DNA of 37,510 nt. Origin: Deltaproteobacteria bacterium. GTDB lineage: Bacteria; Desulfobacterota; Syntrophia; Syntrophales; JAFGHS01. A program made the position numbers and the translations under genes. The stretch covers positions 1-37,510 of the forward strand of contig JAFGHS010000007.1 in the NCBI GenBank assembly GCA_016930075.1. The letters run 5' to 3'. Numbering within the stretch: the first letter of the stretch is position 1; each line of letters begins with the position of its first letter. This document shows, one piece after another, positions 14,909-23,311 of the stretch. Under the pieces are notes generated by a model that was not told the origin of the DNA, ran no database searches, and saw nothing but the letters and a program-made list of their open reading frames with translations.

Positions 14909-15925
14909 ATGAATATGATCACAGCAGAACATCTCTCCAAGCAGTTCGGCGACGTCCGGGCCGTTGACGATGTTTCCTTCGGCGTCCGGGAAGGAGAGAT
15001 ATTCGGTTTTCTGGGCCCCAACGGCGCGGGCAAAACAACGACCATCAACATGCTGACGGGCCTGGCCCGTCCCGACACCGGCCGGATCACCATCGCGGGC
15101 ATCGACTGCACCGGCAACGGGCGGGCGACGCAAAGTCTGTTCGGCATCGTCCCGGATGAAAGCAACCTGTACCCGGAGCTGACCGGTTTCGACAACCTTT
15201 CCTTCTGCGCCGCCCTCTATGGCGTACGCAAGGCGGACAGGGGCAACCGCGCCCGGGAACTGCTGAAAACCTTTGATCTCAATGATGCGGCCCAAAGGAA
15301 GTTCGGCGGCTACTCGAAAGGCATGAAGCGCAAGCTCACCCTTGCCGCCGGAATCATCCACCGGCCTCAAATCCTCTTTCTCGACGAGCCGACAACGGGC
15401 ATCGATGTAAACAGTGCGAGGCAGATACGACGTCTCATCGGCGATCTGAGGCAGGCAGGGACCACCATCTTTTTGACGACCCACTATATCGAGGAGGCCG
15501 AGAGGCTTTGCGACCGCATCGCGTTTATCGTCGCCGGCAGGATCGTGCAGATCGACACGGTGGAATCCCTCCTGCAGCCGCTCCATGACAAACACATCAT
15601 GATGCTGACCCTGGCCAGTCCATCAGGCGGCATCGGGGAAAAGCTCAAGGCTGCTTTTCCCGCCCTCGCCTTTGAAGCGCCTGCGCCGAACCTGATCCGG
15701 GTTGAAGCCGGTTACCCGATTCAGGTCGGTCCCCTGGTGCGTTTTTTCGAGGATCAGGGCATCGATATTGCAGAAGCCCGCAGGATGCGGCCCACTTTGG
15801 AAGACGTCTTCATCAAGGTCACCGGTCTCGGAACGGAGGCCATGCGGAAAGAGAAAGGCGCGGGCGGCATCGGAGGCGGCGGCACGGGAAAAGGCAGAGG
15901 GGGCTCAGGAGGAGGCAGCGCATGA
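14909..15925 (+). CDS. ABC-2 type exporter, ATP-binding protein
   Basis: 338 residues. Standard drug/lipid exporter ATPase (DrrA/CcmA-like): Walker A GPNGAGKTTT, signature YSKGMKRKL, Walker B ILFLDEP with the TTGID D-loop, and H-loop TTHY. Residues about 225-310 are the usual C-terminal regulatory extension ending TLEDVFIKVTG. The last 24 residues are an unusual low-complexity Gly tail (GAGGIGGGGTGKGRGGSGGG). I start at ATG 14909 (MNMITAEHLSKQFG); the longer frame from 14846 lacks a ribosome site and family similarity. The stop overlaps the permease start by ATGA, so the two form one transporter. Confidence 0.92.
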   Translation: MNMITAEHLSKQFGDVRAVDDVSFGVREGEIFGFLGPNGAGKTTTINMLTGLARPDTGRITIAGIDCTGNGRATQSLFGIVPDESNLYPELTGFDNLSFCAALYGVRKADRGNRARELLKTFDLNDAAQRKFGGYSKGMKRKLTLAAGIIHRPQILFLDEPTTGIDVNSARQIRRLIGDLRQAGTTIFLTTHYIEEAERLCDRIAFIVAGRIVQIDTVESLLQPLHDKHIMMLTLASPSGGIGEKLKAAFPALAFEAPAPNLIRVEAGYPIQVGPLVRFFEDQGIDIAEARRMRPTLEDVFIKVTGLGTEAMRKEKGAGGIGGGGTGKGRGGSGGGSA

Positions 15926-16659
15926 AACAGTGGATCGCTTTCTGGAACATCCTTTTGAAGGACATGCGGACGTACTACCTCAAGCCGCCCAACGTCAGCT
16001 GGGGGATCATCTTTCCCCTGGCCTGGACGGGCATGTTCTTCATCCGCTCCGGCGCGGGAATGGACAGGATCCTGACGCTCATCCCCGGCGTCGTCGCCGT
16101 ATCGATCCTTTTCGGCACGACGTCCATGCTGTCCGTAACGGTCACCTTCGAGCGGAAGAGCCGTTCCTTCGAGCGTCTCCTGGCGGCGCCTATTCCGCTT
16201 AACGTCCTCATGCTGGCCAAGACAGGCGGCGCCATTGTCTTCGGCATCGCCAACGCCTTTGTCCCCGTCATCATGGCGGCCTTCATCGTCGACCTGTCAC
16301 AGGTCGCCTGGGGCGCTTTTTTCACGTCTGTGTTCCTCATCGCCGCCACATCGACTTTTCTGGGCCTCTTCATCGCCGTGTCGGTCAGCGAAGTCTTCGA
16401 GGCCCAGACCTTTTCCAATTTTTTCCGTTTTCCCATGATCTTTCTGTGCGGCCTGTTTTTCCCCATCGAAAAACTGCCCCTGGTGCTCCAGCCGCTTTCC
16501 TACGCCCTGCCCCTGACCTACGGGGCCGACGCCCTGCACGGCGCCGTTCACGGCGTTCATCAGATGCCCTACCTCCTGAGTCTGTCCGTCCTCTGCGCTT
16601 TCGGCATCGCCCTTTTTGCCGTCAGCCTGTGGAACATCAAACGTAAATGGATCGTCTGA
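15922..16659 (+). CDS. ABC-2 type exporter, permease
   Basis: 245 residues with six predicted membrane helices, the standard ABC-2 permease layout (opening WIAFWNILLKDMRTYYLKPPN...WGIIFPLAWTGMFFI). The family block FERKSRSFERLLAAPIPLNVLMLAK is clear, as is the late segment FRFPMIFLCGLFFPIEKLPLVLQ, typical of the DrrB/NodJ group. It forms the membrane part of the exporter with the ATPase that it overlaps. The substrate is unknown. The 193 bases between its stop and the convergent sulfotransferase-like gene contain no clear terminator. Confidence 0.92.
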   Translation: MKQWIAFWNILLKDMRTYYLKPPNVSWGIIFPLAWTGMFFIRSGAGMDRILTLIPGVVAVSILFGTTSMLSVTVTFERKSRSFERLLAAPIPLNVLMLAKTGGAIVFGIANAFVPVIMAAFIVDLSQVAWGAFFTSVFLIAATSTFLGLFIAVSVSEVFEAQTFSNFFRFPMIFLCGLFFPIEKLPLVLQPLSYALPLTYGADALHGAVHGVHQMPYLLSLSVLCAFGIALFAVSLWNIKRKWIV

Positions 16660-16852
16660 AAGTATAAAATGAACACAAGGCCGGCGGGAACGATGCGGGG
16701 AGGTCATTCCGGTTATCATGCAACACTTGGAGCATCATTTTCCGCAGAGTCGTTATATACCGAAATCGTTAAACAAGTTCCTTTACGAGTTTTTGATCTG
16801 ACTGCATCCGGACGGCTGCCGGGGTCGATCCGTATTTGCTTTTGTCCTGTCC

Positions 16853-18256
16853 TCAATCACGCACCCTGCGGCCGGCAATTGTAGCGCCTGGCGTCAGGTC
16901 CCTGCCGGCCAGCCCCGGATAGTCCGGGCTGTAACGGCGCGCATTGTAGATCGTAATGTTTTCTCCTTTTACCCGCTGCCGGATACCGTCCTTTGACATG
17001 GGCACGATGTATTCCCATACGACTTCGCCCGTTTCGATTACTTCATAAATATGGCCATGCTGGCCGCCGCAGATCAGGGTATTCCCGTTGGAAAGCCTCT
17101 GTGCGCCACCCATCAGCCAGGATTTGAGGGCATATTTATCTTTACCCTCAAAGGCCCAGACCATCTTGCCCGTCCGGCAGTCGTATTCTTCGGTTGTCGA
17201 ATAATCCTTGGGTTCCCGAAACAGGCCGTTGTTGAAAACCAGGATGTTGCCTTCCCCGCGCAGCCCTTGCCCCCGCGGAATCCACATGGGTCCGTGCTGC
17301 TGGAATAGCGTGCGGTCCCCATTGGTTGCCGGCTTATTCATGTCATATAACCGATCCGCTGTCAGAGGACCAAAGCCGGGGTGTGTTTTGATGCGCGGGA
17401 TGTTGCTTGGCTTCCCGGCGCCATAGTTGGCCGGATTGCCGAAGCGGGCGATGAAGTTTCCTGACGGGCCTGCGGCGGCGGCAATGCCCCGGGCGGGATT
17501 GTCATAATCCGCCGTCGAATGGTCGATCACGTAGATCTCGCTGGTCTGCGCCGAATTTAAAATGATCCGGTCGGTCGCAGGATCGTAATCAATCGCGTTG
17601 CATTCAAGATAGTCCGCTTCCTTTGTAAAAAACGTCACGTTGATATCCAGCAACCCCGGATCGGTTATGTCGCCGGTGCTCTCGGAAACATGATGATCCC
17701 AGAAGCTCCATGACCATACCATTTCTTTGTTGCGATTAACCTCCACAAGACCAATTGGATAGACCTCCTTGCAATCAATGAGGTACTTGTCGAGACGCCC
17801 CTTGGCACGGGCCTCATCGGCCGAACGCCTGCCGAAACAATCGTAAAGGATGTTGCCGTTGGGCAGGACGCGCATATCGCGGTTGACACGATAAATATCC
17901 TTTTCCGGCCGGTATTCCCAAAGTAAATGATTATCCCAGTCGACCTCCTGAATGATGGAGCAGGGGCCGCCTTTCTTTACGGCGTATTCCCGTTCCACCA
18001 CCGCCCTGATCAGATGGCCGTTTTCAAGCAGCATAAAGTTCGCCCAGATGACCATGCCTTCCGGCAACGGCCACTGGTGCACAACGCGGCCTTTCATATC
18101 CACCAGATAGGTTATGGGCGTATAGGCGTTGCAGATAAGCGTATAGCCGTTATGGGCCCTTCTCTCATCATGAAAAATAACCTCCGTATCCGATTCGAAC
18201 TTACCACGGGCATAAGCCGCCTCATCAAATTGCAGTTCACCTGAACATGAAATCAT
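16853..18256 (-). CDS. Arylsulfotransferase-like protein
   Basis: 467 residues. The repeated blade pattern (YLVDMKGRVVHQWPLPEG, NGHLIRAVVE, QEVDWDNHLLWEYRPEK, LPNGNILYDCFG, ITVHGL-like segments, and late GGAQRLSNGNTLICGGQHGHIYEV) is that of the aryl-sulfate sulfotransferase beta-propeller families. These move sulfate between phenolic compounds without PAPS. Family members are usually periplasmic, but no signal peptide is visible. I choose the ATG at 18256 (MISCSGELQF), which has AAGGAGG upstream; the frame extends 11 codons further to a weak start at 18289. Its catalytic His cannot be assigned by eye, so activity is uncertain. It is divergently oriented to the ZraP-like gene. Confidence 0.78.
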   Translation of the reverse strand: MISCSGELQFDEAAYARGKFESDTEVIFHDERRAHNGYTLICNAYTPITYLVDMKGRVVHQWPLPEGMVIWANFMLLENGHLIRAVVEREYAVKKGGPCSIIQEVDWDNHLLWEYRPEKDIYRVNRDMRVLPNGNILYDCFGRRSADEARAKGRLDKYLIDCKEVYPIGLVEVNRNKEMVWSWSFWDHHVSESTGDITDPGLLDINVTFFTKEADYLECNAIDYDPATDRIILNSAQTSEIYVIDHSTADYDNPARGIAAAAGPSGNFIARFGNPANYGAGKPSNIPRIKTHPGFGPLTADRLYDMNKPATNGDRTLFQQHGPMWIPRGQGLRGEGNILVFNNGLFREPKDYSTTEEYDCRTGKMVWAFEGKDKYALKSWLMGGAQRLSNGNTLICGGQHGHIYEVIETGEVVWEYIVPMSKDGIRQRVKGENITIYNARRYSPDYPGLAGRDLTPGATIAGRRVRD

Positions 18257-18587
18257 TACCGCATTATCCTCCTTCACTAAGATGATCAAAACGCTTTAAA
18301 ATAAATATTTATTGTTTATAACAATATAACTTTATGATCATTCTATAGAACAACCGGAAACTCATTTTCAAGTCATTTTGTAAGAAAATGCAAAAAGATC
18401 GCCTGATGTCGCTATAACCTCTAAACAAGGTTGGTTGTAACAATGCGATACCAGATGAATACTTATTATCCAATTGGATTCGTAAAGCGAATATTTTTTT
18501 ACCAGGCAGGGGCGCTAAATGACTGCAGCAAAAACAGACCTTTTCATTTTTTCCATAACTTCAATCATTTACATTTTCATATTCCTA
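18257..18587. other. AT-rich divergent intergenic region
   Basis: About 330 bases with no gene. The 18290-18350 part is very AT-rich (aaaataaatatttattgtttataacaatataac) and probably holds the minus-strand promoter of the sulfotransferase-like gene, though no confident -35/-10 pair was found. AACCT...AGGTT (around 18416-18432), about 160 bases upstream of the sigma-54 promoter, is a possible but weak upstream activator site. Confidence 0.4.
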
Positions 18588-18603
18588 TGGCATAATCATT
18601 GCC
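18588..18603 (+). promoter_or_regulatory. Sigma-54 (-24/-12) promoter
   Basis: TGGCAT-AATCA-TTGCC matches the sigma-54 consensus TGGCAC-N5-TTGCA with the invariant GG and GC exactly 10 bases apart. It is correctly placed about 39 bases before the ZraP-like start codon. A sigma-54-dependent activator is encoded at 23312, at the end of the same gene run. Confidence 0.75.
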
Positions 18604-18641
18604 ATTAAGTATCATTACATCTTGTAAAGGCATCATGACTC

Positions 18642-19112
18642 ATGAATAAAACAGTAATCCTTCTTTGCATTGCGTTCCTGGCCGCCCTGATGCCGGCGCA
18701 TGCCGGGGCTGATCCCGAAAATAGACGGATGGCTGCGGAGCCTCGATATGGGCATGCCTTCGACAAGTGGATATCGGAGAATCTGAACCTGACCGTCGAA
18801 CAAACGGCAGACATCAGAAGCTTGCGCCAGGAGCATCTAACATCAAGCGAACCCCTCCTCAAGAGGCTCTATCTGAAGAGGCGCGAACTCAGACACCTGT
18901 GGTTGCAGCACCCGCCCGATCGATCCCGGATCACGGCCGTCGATGACGAGATCCGTATCCTGCGGGCTCAGCTTGACGATCAAATGACCGGTCACCGCCA
19001 GGCCATCCTGAAGGTTCTCACACCGGAACAGCAGGCAAAACTTGAAAATTACAGGCCGGGTCATGGCCGCGGCGCCGGTATGGGCCGGCGGACGGGCATG
19101 CGGGGTTATTAA
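18642..19112 (+). CDS. Periplasmic ZraP/Spy/CpxP-like protein
   Basis: 156 residues. Signal peptide 1-22 (VILLCIAFLAALMPAHAGA). The mature part is helical and carries the two LTxxQ-type motifs of this superfamily, LNLTVEQTADI and VLTPEQQAKL, with a charged helix (RLYLKRRELRHLW) between. Such proteins are periplasmic chaperones or metal sensors that respond to envelope damage or zinc. The C-terminus is Gly/Arg/His-rich (GHGRGAGMGRRTGMRGY), as in ZraP relatives. Control by a sigma-54 promoter parallels zraP of E. coli. The gene leads the transport operon 75 bases downstream. Confidence 0.85.
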   Translation: MNKTVILLCIAFLAALMPAHAGADPENRRMAAEPRYGHAFDKWISENLNLTVEQTADIRSLRQEHLTSSEPLLKRLYLKRRELRHLWLQHPPDRSRITAVDDEIRILRAQLDDQMTGHRQAILKVLTPEQQAKLENYRPGHGRGAGMGRRTGMRGY

Positions 19113-19187
19113 TGGAAGCGGACCCTGTCCGATAAATCGCAATATTTGCATTGCACACAAACTTAAAAAAGAAAGGAGTTGTACACG

Positions 19188-19907
19188 ATGGCCTTGATCA
19201 GTGCAAAGAACATCTCCAAGGATTACGCCGTCGGCGATGTGGTCGTGCAGGCCCTCCAGAACGTCACGTTCGACATCGCCCCCGCGTCCTTCGTCGCCTT
19301 CATCGGCCCGTCGGGCAGCGGCAAATCCACCATTCTGAACCTTATCGGCTGCCTGGACAAACCCTCGGCGGGAACGCTCACGGTGGCCGACACGGACGTG
19401 GCCGCCCTCGACCGGAAGGAAAGCGCCGCCTTTCGGGGCAGACATCTGGGCTTCATCTTTCAGGACTTCAATCTGATCCCGGTGCTGACGGTTTACGAAA
19501 ACATCGAGTACCCCCTCATCATGGTACAGAATGTCCCGGAGGCCGAACGGCGGGAACGGATCTGCCGCGTCCTTGAGGCCGTCGACATGGCCGACCAGGC
19601 GGATAAATACCCCCAACAGATCTCGGGCGGGCAGAAGCAGCGGGTTGCCGTCGCCCGCGCCCTCGTGACGAACCCCGCCCTCGTCCTGGCCGATGAACCG
19701 ACGGCCAACCTGGATTCCCAGACGGCCTACGCCGTCATCAATCTCATGAAGCGGATGCGGGACGAACGGCAGACGACGTTTATCTTTTCCACCCACGATC
19801 AGAAGATCGTCGGCGAGGTTGAGGTGCTCTACCGCCTTGTCGACGGGCGTCTCGACAACGGACCGGAAACAAACGAAAAACCGAAAGGAGGCCCGGCCCA
19901 TGCTTAA
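19188..19907 (+). CDS. LolD/MacB-type ABC transporter ATPase
   Basis: 239 residues. Walker A (GPSGSGKST), Q-loop ([22 protein letters not shown]), signature (ISGGQKQRV), Walker B ([12 protein letters not shown]) and H-loop (FSTHD) are all intact, and the sequence is of the LolD/MacB mechanotransmission class rather than an importer. The start is ATG 19188, 8-9 bases after gaaaggag; the TTG at 19179 is ignored. The stop lies 8 bases inside the permease gene, so the two are translationally coupled and form one transporter acting on the outer membrane or periplasm. Confidence 0.93.
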   Translation: MALISAKNISKDYAVGDVVVQALQNVTFDIAPASFVAFIGPSGSGKSTILNLIGCLDKPSAGTLTVADTDVAALDRKESAAFRGRHLGFIFQDFNLIPVLTVYENIEYPLIMVQNVPEAERRERICRVLEAVDMADQADKYPQQISGGQKQRVAVARALVTNPALVLADEPTANLDSQTAYAVINLMKRMRDERQTTFIFSTHDQKIVGEVEVLYRLVDGRLDNGPETNEKPKGGPAHA

Positions 19908-21138
19908 ACTCTTTAAAATCGCCATCCGCAATCTGATCCGGTACCGGCGCAGGACGCTGATGACGGCGTCGCTGATCACCATCGGCGTCGTCTTTGTCCT
20001 TGTCTTTGTCTCCATCGCCGGTTCTTTCAAGGCCATGATGATCGGCCAGGTCACCGATTCCATGCTCGGGCACTTGCAGCTCCACCGCAAGGGCTACGTC
20101 GCCTCCATCGATACCCTCCCCCTCAATCTGAATCTGAAAGCCCCGGCCTGTCAAAAGATCTCCGCCCTCCTCGATGCGTCGCCTCAAATCGAGGCTTACT
20201 CGCCCCGTCTGAAATTCGGCGGCATGTTCAGCAACTTCACGGAAACAACGAATATCCGTTTAAACGGCGTCTACCCTGATCGTGAGTTCCGCACGGTTCC
20301 CCTGCTGACCGACCGCATCGTGGAGGGAAAAAAGACCCTGGCCCGGGGCGAGATCATCATCCCCATCCTGCTGGCGAAGGGATTAAAGGTTAAGGTCGCC
20401 GACTCGGTTGTCGTCGTGGCAACAAACGCCGACGGATCCGTCAACGGCAAGCAGTTTATCGTCTCGGGCATCATGGAAAGCGCCACGGGCCCCGGCGGGC
20501 GCGACGGCTACATCCACATCGAAGACGCCGCCGAGGTTCTGCGTATTTCCGAAACGGAGGTCAGCGAAGTCGCCGTCCGTCTGAAGGATTTCAACCGCCT
20601 CGCCGCGGTGGCCGGTGATCTAAACGGCAAGCTTTCAGGCGAGGTGAACAAGGCCGGGCAGCCGCTCTTTGAAGTCCACACATGGGAGCAGCTCTCGCCG
20701 TTTTTCACCATTGCCCGGATGATCGACGTCATGACCTTCTTCATCCGCATCATGCTCATCGCCATCGTCCTCATCAGCATCATGAACGTCATGATCATGG
20801 CCGTTTATGAACGGATCAGGGAGATCGGCACCATCGCCGCCATCGGTACCCTGCCAGGCAAAATCCTTTCCATGTTCGTCATCGAGGGGTTCTGTCTGGG
20901 CGTGGTGGGGGCCGTCCTCGGCGCTCTTGTCGGCGGCGCCCTCATCGGAATCGTCAACCTGATCGGCTTTCGCTACAACTTCGGCCAGCAGAAGGGGATC
21001 CTCATGAGGGCGTCTATTGAGCCCCTGGAAATCGTCGTTGTGTCCGTCATTGTCATCATTGTCGCCGTCGCCGCCAGTCTCCAGCCGGCCTTCAAGGCCT
21101 CCCGGATGGACCCGATTGAGGCGCTTCGCCATGTTTAA
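19900..21138 (+). CDS. MacB/LolC-type ABC transporter permease
   Basis: 412 residues. Layout of FtsX/MacB permeases: an N-terminal helix (about 20-42, LMTASLITIGVVFVLVFVSIAG), a large periplasmic domain (about 45-275), and three C-terminal helices (MTFFIRIMLIAIVLISIMNVMIM; FCLGVVGAVLGALVGGALIGIV; VVVSVIVIIVAVAASLQPAF). It ends with the family signature ASRMDPIEALRHV. The start ATG at 19900 has aaaggaggcccggcc upstream and overlaps the ATPase gene by 8 bases. It likely couples ATP hydrolysis to extraction or export of a lipoprotein or lipid. The LolA-like gene follows by 10 bases. Confidence 0.92.
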   Translation: MLKLFKIAIRNLIRYRRRTLMTASLITIGVVFVLVFVSIAGSFKAMMIGQVTDSMLGHLQLHRKGYVASIDTLPLNLNLKAPACQKISALLDASPQIEAYSPRLKFGGMFSNFTETTNIRLNGVYPDREFRTVPLLTDRIVEGKKTLARGEIIIPILLAKGLKVKVADSVVVVATNADGSVNGKQFIVSGIMESATGPGGRDGYIHIEDAAEVLRISETEVSEVAVRLKDFNRLAAVAGDLNGKLSGEVNKAGQPLFEVHTWEQLSPFFTIARMIDVMTFFIRIMLIAIVLISIMNVMIMAVYERIREIGTIAAIGTLPGKILSMFVIEGFCLGVVGAVLGALVGGALIGIVNLIGFRYNFGQQKGILMRASIEPLEIVVVSVIVIIVAVAASLQPAFKASRMDPIEALRHV

Positions 21139-21148
21139 GGAGGAATCC

Positions 21149-21889
21149 ATGTCCATAACCAAAGCCTTTTTTGCATCCCTATTGAGTGTTTTATTGCTCA
21201 TCGCCCCGGCCTATGCCCTAGACGGCAACAAGCTCTTGAAAGAGATCGACCGGAACCTCAACCCGGAATCCTATGAGCTGTACCGGAAACTCATCAACAT
21301 CGAACCGGACGGCAAAAAGAAGGAGTTCACCCTCTTTTCCATCAAAAAGGGAACCGACAAGGTCGCCGCCGTCTTCCTGGCGCCGCCCAGCGAAAAGGGC
21401 CGGAGCACCCTGCGCCTGGGGGACAACATGTGGCTTAACATTCCCAACGTGGGAAAACCCATCCGCATCACGAGCCTCCAGTCCGTCGTCGGCGGCGTCT
21501 TCAACAACGCCGACATCCTCAATCTGGACTATACGTCGGAATACGATGTGGAGAGCGTCACGGAAACGGGCGGGATGTATCTGCTGATCCTGAAGGCTAA
21601 AACGAAAAATGTGGCCTACGACCGCCTGAAGATGTGGGCGGACAAGGCCAAAAAAATCCCCACGAAGATCGAATGCCGGACGGAGGCGGATATGTTGATC
21701 AAGACCCTCTATTTCAAGGACGTCAAGGATTTCGGCGGCGGGATCGTCCGGCCTGCCGTGACCGAGACGGACAGCCCCCTGCACAAGGGCTACAAGTCCG
21801 TCATGATCGCGGCCCAGGTCAAGAAAAGGACCTTCAAGGATGAGGTCTTTACCCTGACCTTCATGCCGAATCTTGAATCCCTGAGATAA
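21149..21889 (+). CDS. LolA-like outer-membrane lipoprotein-sorting protein
   Basis: 246 residues. Signal peptide 1-23 (FFASLLSVLLLIAPAYA). The mature part has the half-barrel pattern of the LolA/LolB-like family annotated as outer membrane lipoprotein-sorting protein (NIEPDGKKKEFTLFSIKKG, DNMWLNIPNVGKPIRITS, VECRTEADMLIKTLYFKDV-like segments). It would carry a hydrophobic cargo across the periplasm for the preceding transporter. The start ATG at 21149 is preceded by aaggaggaatcc. In-frame ATGs upstream lie inside the permease gene and are rejected. The tight order ATPase-permease-LolA-barrel supports one pathway. Confidence 0.85.
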   Translation: MSITKAFFASLLSVLLLIAPAYALDGNKLLKEIDRNLNPESYELYRKLINIEPDGKKKEFTLFSIKKGTDKVAAVFLAPPSEKGRSTLRLGDNMWLNIPNVGKPIRITSLQSVVGGVFNNADILNLDYTSEYDVESVTETGGMYLLILKAKTKNVAYDRLKMWADKAKKIPTKIECRTEADMLIKTLYFKDVKDFGGGIVRPAVTETDSPLHKGYKSVMIAAQVKKRTFKDEVFTLTFMPNLESLR

Positions 21890-21912
21890 GACTGTGTCGT
21901 AAAAAGGACCTG

Positions 21913-23265
21913 ATGAAAACAATCTATTCCGGCAGCCCGGGGCGCCGAAACCCCCTTTTGAAAATTTATACGCTCGGCTTGGCTTTTTTATGTCTTGCCC
22001 TGTGGACGGTCCCCGCTGCATCCGGGGAGGAGACAAGCTATACCTTTGACCTCTCCGAGATCGAAAAGAAGCCCTGGCACTGGGGGGGCTACATCGAATT
22101 CAAACCTGTCCTTTTCGGCCTCGACCGGGATGCGGCGTTTCACAAGCTGCGTTTATATGATGACCCTCAGGGCGACACCCTGATGGAATGGAACGGCCGT
22201 TTGCAACTGGAAGGAAGCTACGAGACGGGAATGCTGCGTCTCTACGCCAAAGCGAACACGGACCTCAAAGAGACGTATTCAGGCTTTACGGAACGCTCCG
22301 CCTTCTATGAGGCCTACGCAACCATCAAGCCGTCGTCAAGCCTGAAGATCGATCTCGGCAAGAAGACGTCCAAGTGGGGCAAGGGCTATGCCTGGAATCC
22401 CGTCGCTTTTGCAGACCGCCCCAAGGATCCCGACGAACCGGAAGCGGGCATGGAGGGCTACATCGCGGTCTCGGCGGATTATATCAAAAGCTTCGACGGC
22501 CCTTTGAAAACCTTTTCCTTTACCCCCCTGCTTCTGCCCGTCTACAACCACGTCAACGAGGACTTTGGAAACCGGGATAAGGTCAATTTTGCGGGAAAGT
22601 TCTATTTTCTCCTGTACGACACGGACATCGATCTGATGTTTATGACCGGCGGCAGCCGTCCGGATCGCTACGGCATCGATTTTTCCCGCAACATCACAAC
22701 CAATTTCGAGATCCACGGCGAATGGGCCTATCTGCGCCATACCCGAAAAACGGTTCTGACGGCCGCAGGCGCCCCGCAGCAAAGTGAATCGAACGCCCGG
22801 AGCTGGCTTGTCGGCATCCGCCACCTGACGGCCTTCGACCTGACGACGATCATCGAGTACTACCACAACGGAACAGGCTACAATAAAGACGAGCTGACGC
22901 GGTATTACGACGCCGTCCATAACGCTTACGCGACCTATATCACCACAGGCAGTGCCGCCCCTCTTGCCGCTGCCCGGCGGTTGGCCGATACGGGCTACGG
23001 CCGGTTCAGTGCGGGCAAAGATTATGTCTATGTCCGCTTGATTCAAAAAGAACCTTTCGACATCCTCTATTTCACACCGGCCCTGACCGCCATGATCAAC
23101 TTCCATGACAAAAGCGCTTCTCTCACTCCGGAGATCCTCTACACGGGCTTCACCAACTGGGAAATAAGATTGCGCACCGGCTTCCTTATGGGCAGCCGGG
23201 GCACGGAGTTCGGCGATAAGCAAAACGACTGCCGCGTTGAACTCCGGGTGGGGTATTACTTTTAA
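21913..23265 (+). CDS. Outer-membrane beta-barrel protein
   Basis: 450 residues. A basic start and hydrophobic signal peptide (about 17-37, IYTLGLAFLCLALWTVPAASG). The mature protein has alternating amphipathic strands with aromatic girdles (WHWGGYIEFKPVL, RLQLEGSYETGMLRLYAKA, NWEIRLRTGFLMGS) and ends VELRVGYYF. The terminal Phe is the usual outer-membrane barrel sorting signal. Its place at the end of the Lol-like operon suggests that it is the outer-membrane partner or cargo of that system. No known porin family was recognised. Confidence 0.8.
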   Translation: MKTIYSGSPGRRNPLLKIYTLGLAFLCLALWTVPAASGEETSYTFDLSEIEKKPWHWGGYIEFKPVLFGLDRDAAFHKLRLYDDPQGDTLMEWNGRLQLEGSYETGMLRLYAKANTDLKETYSGFTERSAFYEAYATIKPSSSLKIDLGKKTSKWGKGYAWNPVAFADRPKDPDEPEAGMEGYIAVSADYIKSFDGPLKTFSFTPLLLPVYNHVNEDFGNRDKVNFAGKFYFLLYDTDIDLMFMTGGSRPDRYGIDFSRNITTNFEIHGEWAYLRHTRKTVLTAAGAPQQSESNARSWLVGIRHLTAFDLTTIIEYYHNGTGYNKDELTRYYDAVHNAYATYITTGSAAPLAAARRLADTGYGRFSAGKDYVYVRLIQKEPFDILYFTPALTAMINFHDKSASLTPEILYTGFTNWEIRLRTGFLMGSRGTEFGDKQNDCRVELRVGYYF

Positions 23266-23311
23266 AAGAAAGAAATTTACCAATCCGCCATGATGTGCCA
23301 TAATTTGTTTC

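Noticed and set aside
16669..16884. 71-residue plus-strand frame after the ABC-2 permease
   Set aside because: Overlaps the 3' end of the sulfotransferase-like gene, lacks a ribosome site and resembles no protein.
18843..20090. 415-residue minus-strand frame opposite the ZraP-like and LolD-like genes
   Set aside because: It lies antisense to clear family members; high GC with third-position bias on the opposite strand explains its length, and its sequence is low-complexity basic/acidic with no domain.
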